Below are positions 26,294-34,955 of a stretch of 64,000 nt of DNA, piece by piece. The stretch spans positions 620,001-684,000 of the forward strand of contig NZ_JAHBGD010000005.1 in NCBI RefSeq assembly GCF_018390605.1. Reading direction: 5' to 3'. The translations under genes and the position numbers were made by a program. Below the pieces are notes generated by a model that ran no database searches, had not been told where the DNA came from, and was given only the letters and a program-made list of their open reading frames with translations. Position 1 is the stretch's first letter, and each line of letters opens with the position of its first letter. The DNA is from Ancylobacter defluvii (lineage in GTDB: Bacteria > Pseudomonadota > Alphaproteobacteria > Rhizobiales > Xanthobacteraceae).

Positions 26294-27604
26294 TCAGAAC
26301 TCGCGCAGCATTTCACGCAGCGTGGCGCCCTCGGTGTAGCTGGTGCGGGCCAGCCCGCGGCGCTGCAATGCCGGCACCAGGCCTTCGCAGATGTCGTTTA
26401 TGTATTGCCGGCTGATATTGGTGGTGAATGGCCGGGTGATCAGGAAGCCGTCCCCTCCCACCTCGGCCATCACCTCGCCCATCCGCTCGGCAACCTGGTC
26501 CGGCGTGCCGATCAGGCCGTCGAGGCCGCGCGCGAGCTGGTCGGCGCAGAGCTGGCGCAAGGTCTTGCCGCTCCCCCATTGCTGGAAGGCATCGAGCGAG
26601 CCCTGTTCGCCATTGGTGGTGAGGTGCGGCAGCGGCTCGTCGAGATCGAATTTGGAAAAATCGATGTCGGTGATCGCGGCGATCAGCGCCAGCGCCTTCT
26701 CGCAATAATCCGGCGCCTCGACGATGCGCGCCGCCTTGGCCTTGGCCTCTTCCTCGCTCTCGCCGAGGATGGGGGCGACGACGAACAGCACCTTGATATC
26801 GTCCGGGTTGCGCCCGCCGGCTTCCGCCCTGGCCCGGACGTCGTCGCGATACGCCTTCAGGCCGGCCACGCCCATCGACGGCGCGATGATGCTGTCGGCC
26901 GTCATGGCGGCGAACTGGCGTCCGCGCGGCGAGCCGCCGGCCTGCACGAAGGCCGGCCGATGCTGTGGGGAAGGCACGCAGTTCAGCGGGCCGCGGCTTT
27001 TATAATAGCTGCCCTTGAAGTGGATCGGCTTCACCTTGGCATAGTCGGCATAGGTGCCGGTCGAACGGTCGCGCACCACCGCATCCGGTTCCCAACTGGC
27101 CCAGAGCTGCTTGCACAGCTCGACATACTCGTCGGCCATGTCGTAGCGCATCTGCCGGGGCGGCAGCTTGTCCATGCCGAAATTCTCGGCGGCCAGATCC
27201 TCGCCGGTGGTGACGATGTTCCAGCCGAAGCGCCCCTTGCAGATATTGTCGAGCGTCGAGCACAGCCGGGCCAGCATGAACGGCGGATAGGCCATGGTCG
27301 AGAAGGTGGCGACCACCCCGAGATGGGTGGTGCTCGCGCCGATCAGAGCCGCCATCGGCGAGGGATCGGCCTTCGGCCCCATGATGTTGTGCTTCAGGTA
27401 GATCTCGTTGGTGCCGCCATAGGCCTCCGAGATCATCAGCGTATCTTCGAGCATGATGTAGTCGAAACACGCCCGTTCCATCGCCTGGGCCATGTCGATG
27501 TAGAACTTGCCGTCCCACGGGTCTCCGCCGCCGGTGAACGTCTTCGTCCACTCGTCGACGGCGAAATTGGTGAACCATCCTAGGTGGAATGGCCGTGCAC
27601 TCAT
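26294..27604 (-). CDS. FMN-dependent monooxygenase, NtaA/SnaA/DszA family (copy 2)
   Basis: A 436-aa flavin monooxygenase that should work with the reductase encoded directly downstream. Landmarks shared with copy 1 are the N-terminal FHLGWF, MERACFDYIMLEDT, LGVVATFSTMAYPPFMLAR, GRFGWNIVTTGEDLAAENFG, YKSRGPLN and QAGGSPRGR. ATG 27604 (MSARPFHLG) aligns with the family start and has GAGG nearby upstream; the open frame extends further but is unrelated in character. It is divergent from a LysR gene with candidate operators between them. Confidence 0.9.
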   Translation of the reverse strand: MSARPFHLGWFTNFAVDEWTKTFTGGGDPWDGKFYIDMAQAMERACFDYIMLEDTLMISEAYGGTNEIYLKHNIMGPKADPSPMAALIGASTTHLGVVATFSTMAYPPFMLARLCSTLDNICKGRFGWNIVTTGEDLAAENFGMDKLPPRQMRYDMADEYVELCKQLWASWEPDAVVRDRSTGTYADYAKVKPIHFKGSYYKSRGPLNCVPSPQHRPAFVQAGGSPRGRQFAAMTADSIIAPSMGVAGLKAYRDDVRARAEAGGRNPDDIKVLFVVAPILGESEEEAKAKAARIVEAPDYCEKALALIAAITDIDFSKFDLDEPLPHLTTNGEQGSLDAFQQWGSGKTLRQLCADQLARGLDGLIGTPDQVAERMGEVMAEVGGDGFLITRPFTTNISRQYINDICEGLVPALQRRGLARTSYTEGATLREMLREF

Positions 27605-27746
27605 GGGGAAGCCTCGATGCGCCTGTCCAGAACCGATGCGGCAGCCTAGTGCGGCGGCTCGGCGCGGGACCATCGTCAAAACCCCAAGCGATGTTCCCGC
27701 CGGGGGACGGCGCAACATTGAGCATCGCACTTTCGCTTGATGACAT

Positions 27747-27806
27747 ATTGATCAATCGCGCTTGGCGATGAAAATATGCGCAGGATCGATTTTGATGGCA
27801 TATCAA
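27747..27806. promoter_or_regulatory. Candidate LysR operators with TTGAT half-sites
   Basis: In the 297-bp divergent gap between the monooxygenase and LysR genes are ATTGATCAAT at 27747-27756 (perfect palindrome) and TTGAT-N5-ATCAA at 27792-27806, which fits the T-N11-A rule for LysR sites. Both share the TTGAT half-site and lie in locally AT-rich DNA. Control of the gene at 26294 by the LysR at 27902 is inferred. Confidence 0.5.
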
Positions 27807-27901
27807 GCGGGTGCAGGCCGGTCCGGTGCGGCGCACAATTTGCAAAGGCCCGGAAAGCGCGGGGCGGGGGGTGCACGATTGACGTCAGAAGAGGTGCAGT
27901 G

Positions 27902-29005
27902 ATGTCGAACATCAGTCAGATCTACGACGTCGACCTGAAGCTGCTGCGCTGCTTCTGCACCATCGTCGAGCAGAAGAGCTTCACCGCGGCGCAGGCGGCG
28001 CTGAACCTTTCGCAGTCGACGCTGAGCGAAAATCTCAAGTCGCTGGAGATCCGGCTCGGCACGCGGCTGTGCCGGCGCGGGCCCAAGGGATTCAAGCTGT
28101 TTCGGGAGGGCGAGGCGGTCTATCAGGCCGCGAAAGAGCTGTTCGCCTCGATCGAGACCTTCAAGCAGAAGGCCTCGAACATCAACCAGGGAACCGGCTA
28201 CGAGCTTTTCGTGGGCATTCAGGACGGCATCGTCGAGAATCCCTCGGCACGCATCCACGACGCGATCCAGCGTTGCTCGGAATATTATCCCAATGTGCGC
28301 TTTCGCATGGAGGTCATGCTCGGCTTTCAACTGACCGGGCGTGTCGCCGACGGCATGGTGCATGTCGGCATCGGCCTGGTGAACGATCAATTCCCTCAGC
28401 TGACCTATGAGCACCTGTTCGACGAGCAGGGCTACATGTGCTGCAGCGACAAGCACCCTCTGTTCGCCGTGCCTGACGACGAACTGACCCTCGAGGACAT
28501 CGAATCGGCGGCCTACTGCAACCGGGGACATCTCGAATATTACCACCCGGAACGTACCCGCCACGGTGTCACCTGCGGCGACATCGGGCTCGGTATTCAA
28601 TCCCAGCTCGCCCTTATCCTGTCAGGCCGGAATATCGGCTACGTGCTCGACCATACGGCAGAGCCGCTCATCGCCGCGGGCTCGCTGCGCGCCCTGCGGC
28701 CCGATCTGGTGCGCATCGTCAATCCGGTCACGGCGATGATGGGTCCCGGTGTGGCGGACTTCAAGCTCGCTCGCCGCTTCGTCGATTGCCTGGTCGACGT
28801 GCATATGGAGCTCGGCCAGGGCCGTGTGCTGCCGCGACCGGCCTTCGCCACGAGCTGTGGCACCCTGGTGGAGCGTGACGGCGTTTGCACGGTGGTGACG
28901 TCGGGAAAGGTGGCCGAGCGCTTCACGCCGAACGCGCCGATGCCCAGTCGCCGATCGGCGCCGTCGCCGGAGAGGCAGGTCGCCGACAGCGCGCCGACGC
29001 GGTAG
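27902..29005 (+). CDS. LysR family transcriptional regulator
   Basis: A 367-aa regulator. The HTH is at residues 10-70 (LKLLRCFCTIVEQKSFTAAQ, then LSQSTLSENLKSLEIRLG). The effector domain follows and a longer than usual C-terminal tail, rich in R, S and P, follows from about 310. ATG 27902 has an AAGAGG ribosome site 8 nt upstream; the open frame before it is not conserved in character. It is divergent from the monooxygenase/reductase pair and likely controls it. Confidence 0.88.
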   Translation: MSNISQIYDVDLKLLRCFCTIVEQKSFTAAQAALNLSQSTLSENLKSLEIRLGTRLCRRGPKGFKLFREGEAVYQAAKELFASIETFKQKASNINQGTGYELFVGIQDGIVENPSARIHDAIQRCSEYYPNVRFRMEVMLGFQLTGRVADGMVHVGIGLVNDQFPQLTYEHLFDEQGYMCCSDKHPLFAVPDDELTLEDIESAAYCNRGHLEYYHPERTRHGVTCGDIGLGIQSQLALILSGRNIGYVLDHTAEPLIAAGSLRALRPDLVRIVNPVTAMMGPGVADFKLARRFVDCLVDVHMELGQGRVLPRPAFATSCGTLVERDGVCTVVTSGKVAERFTPNAPMPSRRSAPSPERQVADSAPTR

Positions 29006-29304
29006 CACGGTGGGCTGCCGCTCCCGTGCGTTCCCGCCGACATGCTCACCAAGCCGATGCGGGGTGGAGGGCCTTTAAAGGGGCGCTGTGGTTGCCTGGG
29101 CGCGAGTCATGGCATCGCCCGGCCATGGCATCGTCCGGCTTCGACATGCCGCCGCCCGAGCTGAGCGTGCCGATCTTCAAGCGGAGTGAGGCAGCCCGGC
29201 ATGCCGTCGACAGGAACATCCCGATCTCGAGCTTCGCCGCGCCAAGGCGCGCGCGAGATGGGTAACGCGCGTCGCCACGCGTGCCGTCTCGCACGGACGG
29301 CGGC
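29006..29304. other. Intergenic gap, no supported gene
   Basis: About 300 bp between the LysR stop and the convergent aminotransferase stop. Short frames exist on both strands (46 aa from an ATG near 29125 on the plus strand, 82 aa at 29046-29294 on the minus strand), but none has a ribosome site or a recognisable motif. Confidence 0.4.
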
Positions 29305-30267
29305 TCAATGCGCGTCGATGGCGAAGCTCAATTTCGGATCATGGTGGAGATCCCAATAGGCCTCCCAGATCTGGCGCGTGATCGGCCCAACCTGTCCGCC
29401 ACCCACGGGCTGGCCGTCCAGCGTGGTCACCGGCATGATGCCTGCGGCCGTCGTGCAGAAGAACAGCTCGTCGCAGCGATAGGCGAGGTCGACGGGCACA
29501 TGCTCCATCCGCACCTCGATGCCCTTGGCGGCGGCGATTTCCATCACCGTCTTGCGGGTGACGCCTTCGAGCACGCCGCGCTCCGGCGTGTAGAGCACGC
29601 CGTCCTTCACCAGCACGATGTTGTAGCCGGCGCCCTCGGTGAGGTTGCCGTCGCCGTCCGGCAGGAGAGGATAGACCGCGTCGCGATCCTGCGCCTCGAT
29701 GAGGCCACGCGTGAAGTCGCCCCATTGCAGATTCTTCACCGTCGGATCGAACGCGCCGGGCGGGGTGCGCCGCACGGTGCGCGTGACGATGGCCGGCGCG
29801 CCGGTGCGCTGCATCTCCGGCGGGACCACCCAGACATAGGGCGCGACGAACATGTAGAGATTATTGGCGAGATCCTCCGGCCGGTTGCCACGCACCTGCT
29901 TCAGCCCACGGGTGACGATGAGGCACACGAACGCATCGCGTATGCCGCTCATCGCCGCCATCTCGACGAGGGTGGCGCGAATGGAGGCGCGGTCGAGCGG
30001 ACTGCGCAGGCGCAGCTTGGCACAGCTTCGCTCCAGCCGGTCGAGATGGTCGTCGAGCCGGAAGAACCGCCCGTCCCAGATGGCCGGCACGTCATAGGTG
30101 AGATCGGAACGCAGGAAGCCCTGGTCCATCAGCGGGATGCGCGCCTCTGCCAGCGGCACCATCTCGCCGGCCACCCAGGCGACGCCGTCGGCTAGGGGAT
30201 TGGTGCTGGCCTTCAGCTCCGCGAGGCGCTGTTCATAGCCCGCGAAGACGGCTTCCATGCTGCTCAC
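29305..30267 (-). CDS. Class IV aminotransferase (BCAT/D-amino acid transaminase-like)
   Basis: A 320-aa fold-type IV PLP enzyme. The cofactor lysine is K178 ([12 protein letters not shown]), the class IV glutamate is E211 in [15 protein letters not shown], and [11 protein letters not shown] near the C-terminus binds the phosphate. Family members transaminate branched-chain or D-amino acids, or (R)-amines; which applies here is unknown. The start is GTG 30267 because GGAG sits 6 nt before it; ATG 30258 is too far from that site. It is the last gene of a seven-gene operon with a monooxygenase, a transporter and a reductase, so it may supply or consume the amino group of the oxidised product. 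Confidence 0.88.
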   Translation of the reverse strand: MSSMEAVFAGYEQRLAELKASTNPLADGVAWVAGEMVPLAEARIPLMDQGFLRSDLTYDVPAIWDGRFFRLDDHLDRLERSCAKLRLRSPLDRASIRATLVEMAAMSGIRDAFVCLIVTRGLKQVRGNRPEDLANNLYMFVAPYVWVVPPEMQRTGAPAIVTRTVRRTPPGAFDPTVKNLQWGDFTRGLIEAQDRDAVYPLLPDGDGNLTEGAGYNIVLVKDGVLYTPERGVLEGVTRKTVMEIAAAKGIEVRMEHVPVDLAYRCDELFFCTTAAGIMPVTTLDGQPVGGGQVGPITRQIWEAYWDLHHDPKLSFAIDAH

Positions 30268-30305
30268 GATAGGCTCCTGCTGGGTGATCGATGGTCTCCG
30301 GCTGG

Positions 30306-30860
30306 TCAGCCGAGACGGTGAAAGCGCCGGTCGAAATAGACCAGGCTCTCGGTCTGCGCGCTTTCGCGGATCGCCACGACTTCACAGAACAGCACGTCAT
30401 GCGTGCCGACCTCGTGAAACGCCGAGACGCGGCAGTCGAAGGCAACCGCCGCATCCACCAGCGCCGGCGCGCCGGTGACGATCGAGGCCCATTCGCCATG
30501 GCCGAAGCGCTCCACCATGGGCGCGCTGCCGCCGGCGAACGCCATGGACAGCTCGGCATGCGGCCCCGACAGCGTGTTGACGCACAGAATGCGGCTGGCG
30601 GCGATGACGGGATGCGTGCGGTTGGAGCGGTTGACGCAGACCAGCAGCGTCGGCGGCGTGTCGGTGACGCTGCACACGGCCGAGGCGGTGAAGCCATAGG
30701 GCTCTCCGTCATGGACGGTGGTGATGACGTTCACCGCCGCGGCGAGCTTCGCCATGCCACCGCGGAAGGCGCGAGGGTCGAGTGCGGCCGGTTCGGAGGC
30801 GTCACCGATGTCGGGAGTGAAGCTGTTGGTCGTGATGCGGTTGGTCATTGCTGGGGCCAT
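30306..30860 (-). CDS. Flavin reductase, two-component monooxygenase partner (copy 2)
   Basis: A 184-aa NAD(P)H:flavin reductase. It shares long blocks with copy 1, such as [31 protein letters not shown] and AFDCRVS, and ends [13 protein letters not shown] 30860 is used. It lies 13 nt after the ABC ATPase gene in the same operon and most likely reduces FMN for the monooxygenase at 34956. Confidence 0.88.
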   Translation of the reverse strand: MAPAMTNRITTNSFTPDIGDASEPAALDPRAFRGGMAKLAAAVNVITTVHDGEPYGFTASAVCSVTDTPPTLLVCVNRSNRTHPVIAASRILCVNTLSGPHAELSMAFAGGSAPMVERFGHGEWASIVTGAPALVDAAVAFDCRVSAFHEVGTHDVLFCEVVAIRESAQTESLVYFDRRFHRLG

Positions 30861-30873
30861 GTCGGTGATCCCT

Positions 30874-32010
30874 TCATTCTTCGGCGATGGTGACGGCCAT
30901 GGTCGCGTCCCAGCCGATGTCGACGCTGGCTCCGGGGGGCAGGAGCTCGATTCCCGGATGGGAGGGAACGCGCACGGTCAGCGCGCCGTCGGTGCCGGGC
31001 AGGCGCACGCGGTAGCGCAGCGTGCCGGTGGTGAACACCGCCTCCTCCACCACCCCGAGAAAGTGGTTGTCGCGCTCGCGTGCCGAGGCACCGATGGCGA
31101 TGTTCTCCGGGCGCAGGCAGACCGCGCGGCGCTCGCTCACCCGGCTGGGGGCGAGGGCGCGCAGGACCAGGCCGCCCTGCGTACGGACGGTCACCTCGCG
31201 GCCGTGGCGCTCGACGATCTCCGCCACCGGCAGCAGGCTGGCCTCGCCGAGAAAGCTGGCGACGAAATGCGTGCCGGGCATCTCGTACAGTTGGCGCGGC
31301 GTGCCGATCTGCTCCAGCATGCCGCCGCGCATCACCGCCAGCCGGTCGGCGAGGAAGGCCGCCTCCTGCTGGTCGTGGGTGACATAGATCACGGTGGCGC
31401 CGAAGGCGCGCTGGAAGCGCTTGATCTCGTCCTGCATCTCTTCGCGCAGGTTCTTGTCGAGCGCACCCAGCGGCTCGTCCATCAGCAGCAGGCGCGGGTC
31501 GTAGACGGCGGCGCGGGCCAGCGCGACGCGCTGCTGCTGGCCGCCGGAGAGCTGGGCCGGACGGCGTTCGCCCAACGCCTCGAGCCGCACCATGGCAAGC
31601 GCCTTCTTCACCCGCTCGGCGATCTCCCCCTTGCCGCAGCCGCGCATCTTCAGCGGGAAGCCGATATTCTCGGCCACGCTCATATGCGGGAACAGCGCGT
31701 AGTTCTGGAACACCATGCCGATGTTGCGACGGTAGGGCGGCACGGCGACGATGTCGGTGCCATCGACCTTCACCGCGCCGTAGCTCGGCGGCACGAAGCC
31801 GGCGAGGACGCCGAGCAGGGTCGACTTGCCGGAGCCCGAGGGGCCGATCAGGGCGAAGAACTCGCCCGCCTCGATCGTCAGCGAGGTCTCGTGCAGGACG
31901 GTGAGCTCGCCATAATCCTTGCTGACGCGGTCGAACTCGACCCGCGCCCCGCGTGTGCGCGACGTATCGGGAAAAGTGCCAAGGGCTTGCGAGGACGACA
32001 TGTCGTTCAT
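30874..32010 (-). CDS. Spermidine/putrescine-type ABC transporter ATP-binding protein
   Basis: A 378-aa PotA-like ATPase. The NBD has Walker A GPSGSGKST, GMVFQNYALFPHMSV, signature LSGGQQQRVALARA, Walker B LLLMDEPLGALD and H-loop IYVTHDQQEA. From about residue 270 a TOBE domain follows (VCLRPENIAIG). The start at ATG 32010 is fixed by the four-base overlap with the permease stop. It energises import by the two permeases and the binding protein encoded just upstream. Confidence 0.92.
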   Translation of the reverse strand: MNDMSSSQALGTFPDTSRTRGARVEFDRVSKDYGELTVLHETSLTIEAGEFFALIGPSGSGKSTLLGVLAGFVPPSYGAVKVDGTDIVAVPPYRRNIGMVFQNYALFPHMSVAENIGFPLKMRGCGKGEIAERVKKALAMVRLEALGERRPAQLSGGQQQRVALARAAVYDPRLLLMDEPLGALDKNLREEMQDEIKRFQRAFGATVIYVTHDQQEAAFLADRLAVMRGGMLEQIGTPRQLYEMPGTHFVASFLGEASLLPVAEIVERHGREVTVRTQGGLVLRALAPSRVSERRAVCLRPENIAIGASARERDNHFLGVVEEAVFTTGTLRYRVRLPGTDGALTVRVPSHPGIELLPPGASVDIGWDATMAVTIAEE

Positions 32011-32846
32011 CCGTTTACTCCCTCGGCCGGCCGGCCCATGCGGCGGCGGGCGCCGGCTCCGGCGATGGCCGCCAGGCACAGCAGGGCGATGGTCGCCGTG
32101 AGCAGGACCACGGTCGCGGCGGCGATGATCGGGGTCATCTGGAAATTGAGCTGCTCCCACAGCAGGCGCGGCACGGTGCGCGTGGTCGGGCTGGTGAGGA
32201 ACATGGCGAGGATCAGCTCGTCGAAGGAGAAGGTCAGCGCGAAGATGAAGCCGACGATCACGCCGGGGCGGATCATCGGGAAGGTCACATGGCGAAAGGT
32301 GCGCCATGGATTGGCGCCCAGCGTCATCGCCGCCAGCTCATAGGTCGGCGCGTAGTTGCGAAGCGCCGCCGAGACGGTGATGAACACCAATGGCATCGTC
32401 ACCACCGCATGGGCGAGCACGATGCCGGGATAGGTGCCGATGAGCCCGACCTTCGCCATCAGCGGGAACAGGCCGATGGCCAGAATGATCTGCGGCAGGA
32501 TCAGCGGCGCGATGATCAGCGCCGCCAGCGTCCGCCGGAAGGGCACGGCGCCGCGCACGACGGCCAGCGCCGCCATGACGCCGAACACGGTCGCCACCAG
32601 CGCCGCCGGCACGCCGATCTTCAGGCTGTTGAGGATGGCGAGCTGGTAGTCGGTGCTTGCCGCGAAGCTCTCATACCAGCGGGTGGAGAAACCCGAGGGC
32701 GGGAACTTCAGGAAGGTGTCGCTGGAGAAGGACAGCGGCACGATCACCAGCGTCGGCAGTACGAGGTAGATGAGCACCAGCACCGCCAACAAGGCGATGC
32801 CGGCCGAGAGGATGCGCCAAACCGGCGTGGTGGCTGCGCCGTTCAT
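32007..32846 (-). CDS. Spermidine/putrescine-type ABC permease (PotC-like)
   Basis: A 279-aa inner-membrane permease with about six helices. The EAA loop is ELAAMTLGANPWRTFRHVTF followed by P. The N-terminal helix (about 12-38) is followed by the periplasmic segment PPSGFSTRWYESF typical of PotC. It overlaps its neighbours on both sides by four bases, so translation is coupled through the transporter genes. Confidence 0.91.
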   Translation of the reverse strand: MNGAATTPVWRILSAGIALLAVLVLIYLVLPTLVIVPLSFSSDTFLKFPPSGFSTRWYESFAASTDYQLAILNSLKIGVPAALVATVFGVMAALAVVRGAVPFRRTLAALIIAPLILPQIILAIGLFPLMAKVGLIGTYPGIVLAHAVVTMPLVFITVSAALRNYAPTYELAAMTLGANPWRTFRHVTFPMIRPGVIVGFIFALTFSFDELILAMFLTSPTTRTVPRLLWEQLNFQMTPIIAAATVVLLTATIALLCLAAIAGAGARRRMGRPAEGVNG

Positions 32847-33760
32847 CGGCCCTCTCCCGCGCCGGCGAGGCGGCGGTTCAGCCGCTCATAGAGCATGAAC
32901 AGCGCGCAGGTGAGCACGAGCAGCACCGTCGCCAGCGCCGAGGCGAGCGGCCAGTCGAGCAGGCGCGAGACCTGCTGCTCGATCGCCACCGCGATCATCG
33001 GGCTGGACCCGCCGAGCAGCGCCGGGGTGATGTAGAAGCCGAGCGTCGAGATGAACACCAGCACGCAGCCGGCACCCACGCCCGGCGTGGACAGCGGCAG
33101 ATAGACATTGACGAATTGCCGCCAGGGATTGGCGCCGAGTATGGCTGCGGCGCGCAACATGCTGGGATCGATGCCGCGCATGGCGCTGAGCAGCGGCAGG
33201 ATCATGAAGGGCAGCATGATCTGCACCATGGCGACATGGGTGCCGAGATCGGTATTGGCCAGCCGAAGCGGTCGGTCGATCAGACCGAGGGCGAGCATGA
33301 TCTCGTTCACCACGCCGCGCCGTTGCAGCAGCACCAGCCAGGCATAGGAACGGATCACCGCGCTGGTCCAGAACGGCACCAGCACCAGCACCATGCCGAT
33401 GACCAGCCAGCGCCCCTGCGCCCGGCTGATCAGGAAGGCGACCGGATAGGACAGCACCAGCGCGGCAAGCGTGACGATCGCCGCAGTCTGGAAGGTGTAA
33501 ATCAGCGAATAGCGCAGCGCGCTGTCGCCGGCGACGCGGGCATAGGTGCCGAGCGGACCGTCGGGCGCTGCGAAGCTCTGGCCGAATACGGTGAGGAGCG
33601 GCAGGAGGAAGAAGAGCGCAAGCAGCGTGAGCGGTGCCGCCAGCAGCATGAGCCCGCCCTTGGATGGTGACCAGGTGCGGGCTCTCTGCCTCGGCACGGC
33701 AAGAGACGCGGCAGGGGATGCCGCGCCGTTGATTGCCGCGTCGCTCAACCGACGAGCCAC
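32843..33760 (-). CDS. Spermidine/putrescine-type ABC permease (PotB-like)
   Basis: A 305-aa permease partner of the PotC-like protein. The EAA loop reads LRAAAILGANPWRQFVNVYL, and six hydrophobic segments are visible from about residue 36. The frame starts at GTG 33760, overlapping the binding protein gene by 16 nt; a TTG at 33748 is an alternative. The N-terminal 34 residues are polar and poorly conserved in character. Confidence 0.9.
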   Translation of the reverse strand: MARRLSDAAINGAASPAASLAVPRQRARTWSPSKGGLMLLAAPLTLLALFFLLPLLTVFGQSFAAPDGPLGTYARVAGDSALRYSLIYTFQTAAIVTLAALVLSYPVAFLISRAQGRWLVIGMVLVLVPFWTSAVIRSYAWLVLLQRRGVVNEIMLALGLIDRPLRLANTDLGTHVAMVQIMLPFMILPLLSAMRGIDPSMLRAAAILGANPWRQFVNVYLPLSTPGVGAGCVLVFISTLGFYITPALLGGSSPMIAVAIEQQVSRLLDWPLASALATVLLVLTCALFMLYERLNRRLAGAGEGR

Positions 33761-34827
33761 TTGTTGAAGCGGGCGAACAGCTCGTCGCCATTATCGGCCC
33801 AATACTGGACGTTCTGCAGCACGGCGGTCTTGCCGTTTTCCGGCGAGTTCGGCAGCAGTGCCTTGGTCTTGGCATCCAGCAGATCGAAGGCGGCCGGGTT
33901 GGTCGGGCCATAAGGAATGTGCTGGGCGAATACGGCCTGGTTCTTCGCTTCGACCAGATTGGCGAGGAACTCCATCGCCCGCTTTTTGTCCTTCACGCCC
34001 TTGGGCACGATGAAGGCGTCGCAGGTGAAGATGCTCTGGTCGAAGGTGTAGTCGACCGGTGCGCCGTCATTCTTCGGCTTGAACAGGCGCCCGTTCCAGG
34101 CGGTGCCGACATCAACCTCGCCGGAGGTGAGCAACTGGGCGCTCTGCGCGCCGGAGGTCCACCAGGTGAGGTTCGGCTTGATCTTGTCGAGCGATGCGAA
34201 CACGGCGTCGAGATCGAGCGGATAGAGTTTGTCCGCCGGAATGCCGGCGCCAAGCGCGGCGATCTCCATCGTCTGCGGCGCCAGCTTCCACAGGCTGCGC
34301 TGGCCGGGCTTGGCGGCCTCGTCGAAGAACTCGCTCCAACCCTTGGGCCGGGTCTCCGCCGTAAAGGCCTGGGTGTTCCAGCCCATCACCGTGGCCGCGA
34401 CGTCGGAGACGATGTAGTGATCGTTCGCCGCCCAGGTATCCAGCGCCTTGCGCGGCACGATGTCGTAGTCGATCGGCTCGAGGAGGCCGAGCTTGGCCAG
34501 CACCGCCGCCTCGGCGAAATCGATGTTGGCGACATCGATATCGACGGCGTTCGCGTCGACCATCGCCTTGACGCGCGCGGTATCGATATAGGGCGCGCCG
34601 AGTATCTTCACGCCGGTCTTGGCGGTGAAGGTGTCGAAATAGGCGACCTTGTACGCTTCTTCCAGGGCGCCGCCCGAATTGGGGACGGTCATGGTATCGC
34701 TGGCGGCGCGCACCACATGCGGGCTGAAGATGCCGACGGCGGTGGCCGCTGCGGTGCCGGCGAGGAAGCCGCGGCGGGAAATGCCGCGGCGCGCGTGCGG
34801 AAGACGGAGGTCAGTGCGGTCGGACAT
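33745..34827 (-). CDS. Spermidine/putrescine-type periplasmic binding protein
   Basis: A 360-aa PotD/PotF-like binding protein. A Tat signal (ISRRGFLAGTAAA) precedes the mature protein, which has the family's VPNSGGALEEAY start, DVANIDFAEAAVLAKLGLL, VMGWNTQAF and VGTAWNGR segments. AGGA sits about 10 nt before ATG 34827. Relatives bind polyamines, but many bind other organic amines or acids. Its operon with an NtaA-type monooxygenase suggests an amine or aminocarboxylate ligand. Confidence 0.9.
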   Translation of the reverse strand: MSDRTDLRLPHARRGISRRGFLAGTAAATAVGIFSPHVVRAASDTMTVPNSGGALEEAYKVAYFDTFTAKTGVKILGAPYIDTARVKAMVDANAVDIDVANIDFAEAAVLAKLGLLEPIDYDIVPRKALDTWAANDHYIVSDVAATVMGWNTQAFTAETRPKGWSEFFDEAAKPGQRSLWKLAPQTMEIAALGAGIPADKLYPLDLDAVFASLDKIKPNLTWWTSGAQSAQLLTSGEVDVGTAWNGRLFKPKNDGAPVDYTFDQSIFTCDAFIVPKGVKDKKRAMEFLANLVEAKNQAVFAQHIPYGPTNPAAFDLLDAKTKALLPNSPENGKTAVLQNVQYWADNGDELFARFNKWLVG

Positions 34828-34955
34828 GGGCTGGCATCCTGATCTCGGACATGGGAGAGCGTTGGCACGCGGCCGGCATCGCCGGGGAGAGGCACTGAAA
34901 CGTTAGAGCGAACAGATGTCTGCCGAGCCGCGATCCACGGATCGGCATTCCGGTC

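Noticed and set aside
29046-29294. An 82-codon minus-strand frame between LysR and the class IV aminotransferase
   Set aside because: No ribosome site or motif; composition is that of random GC-rich sequence.
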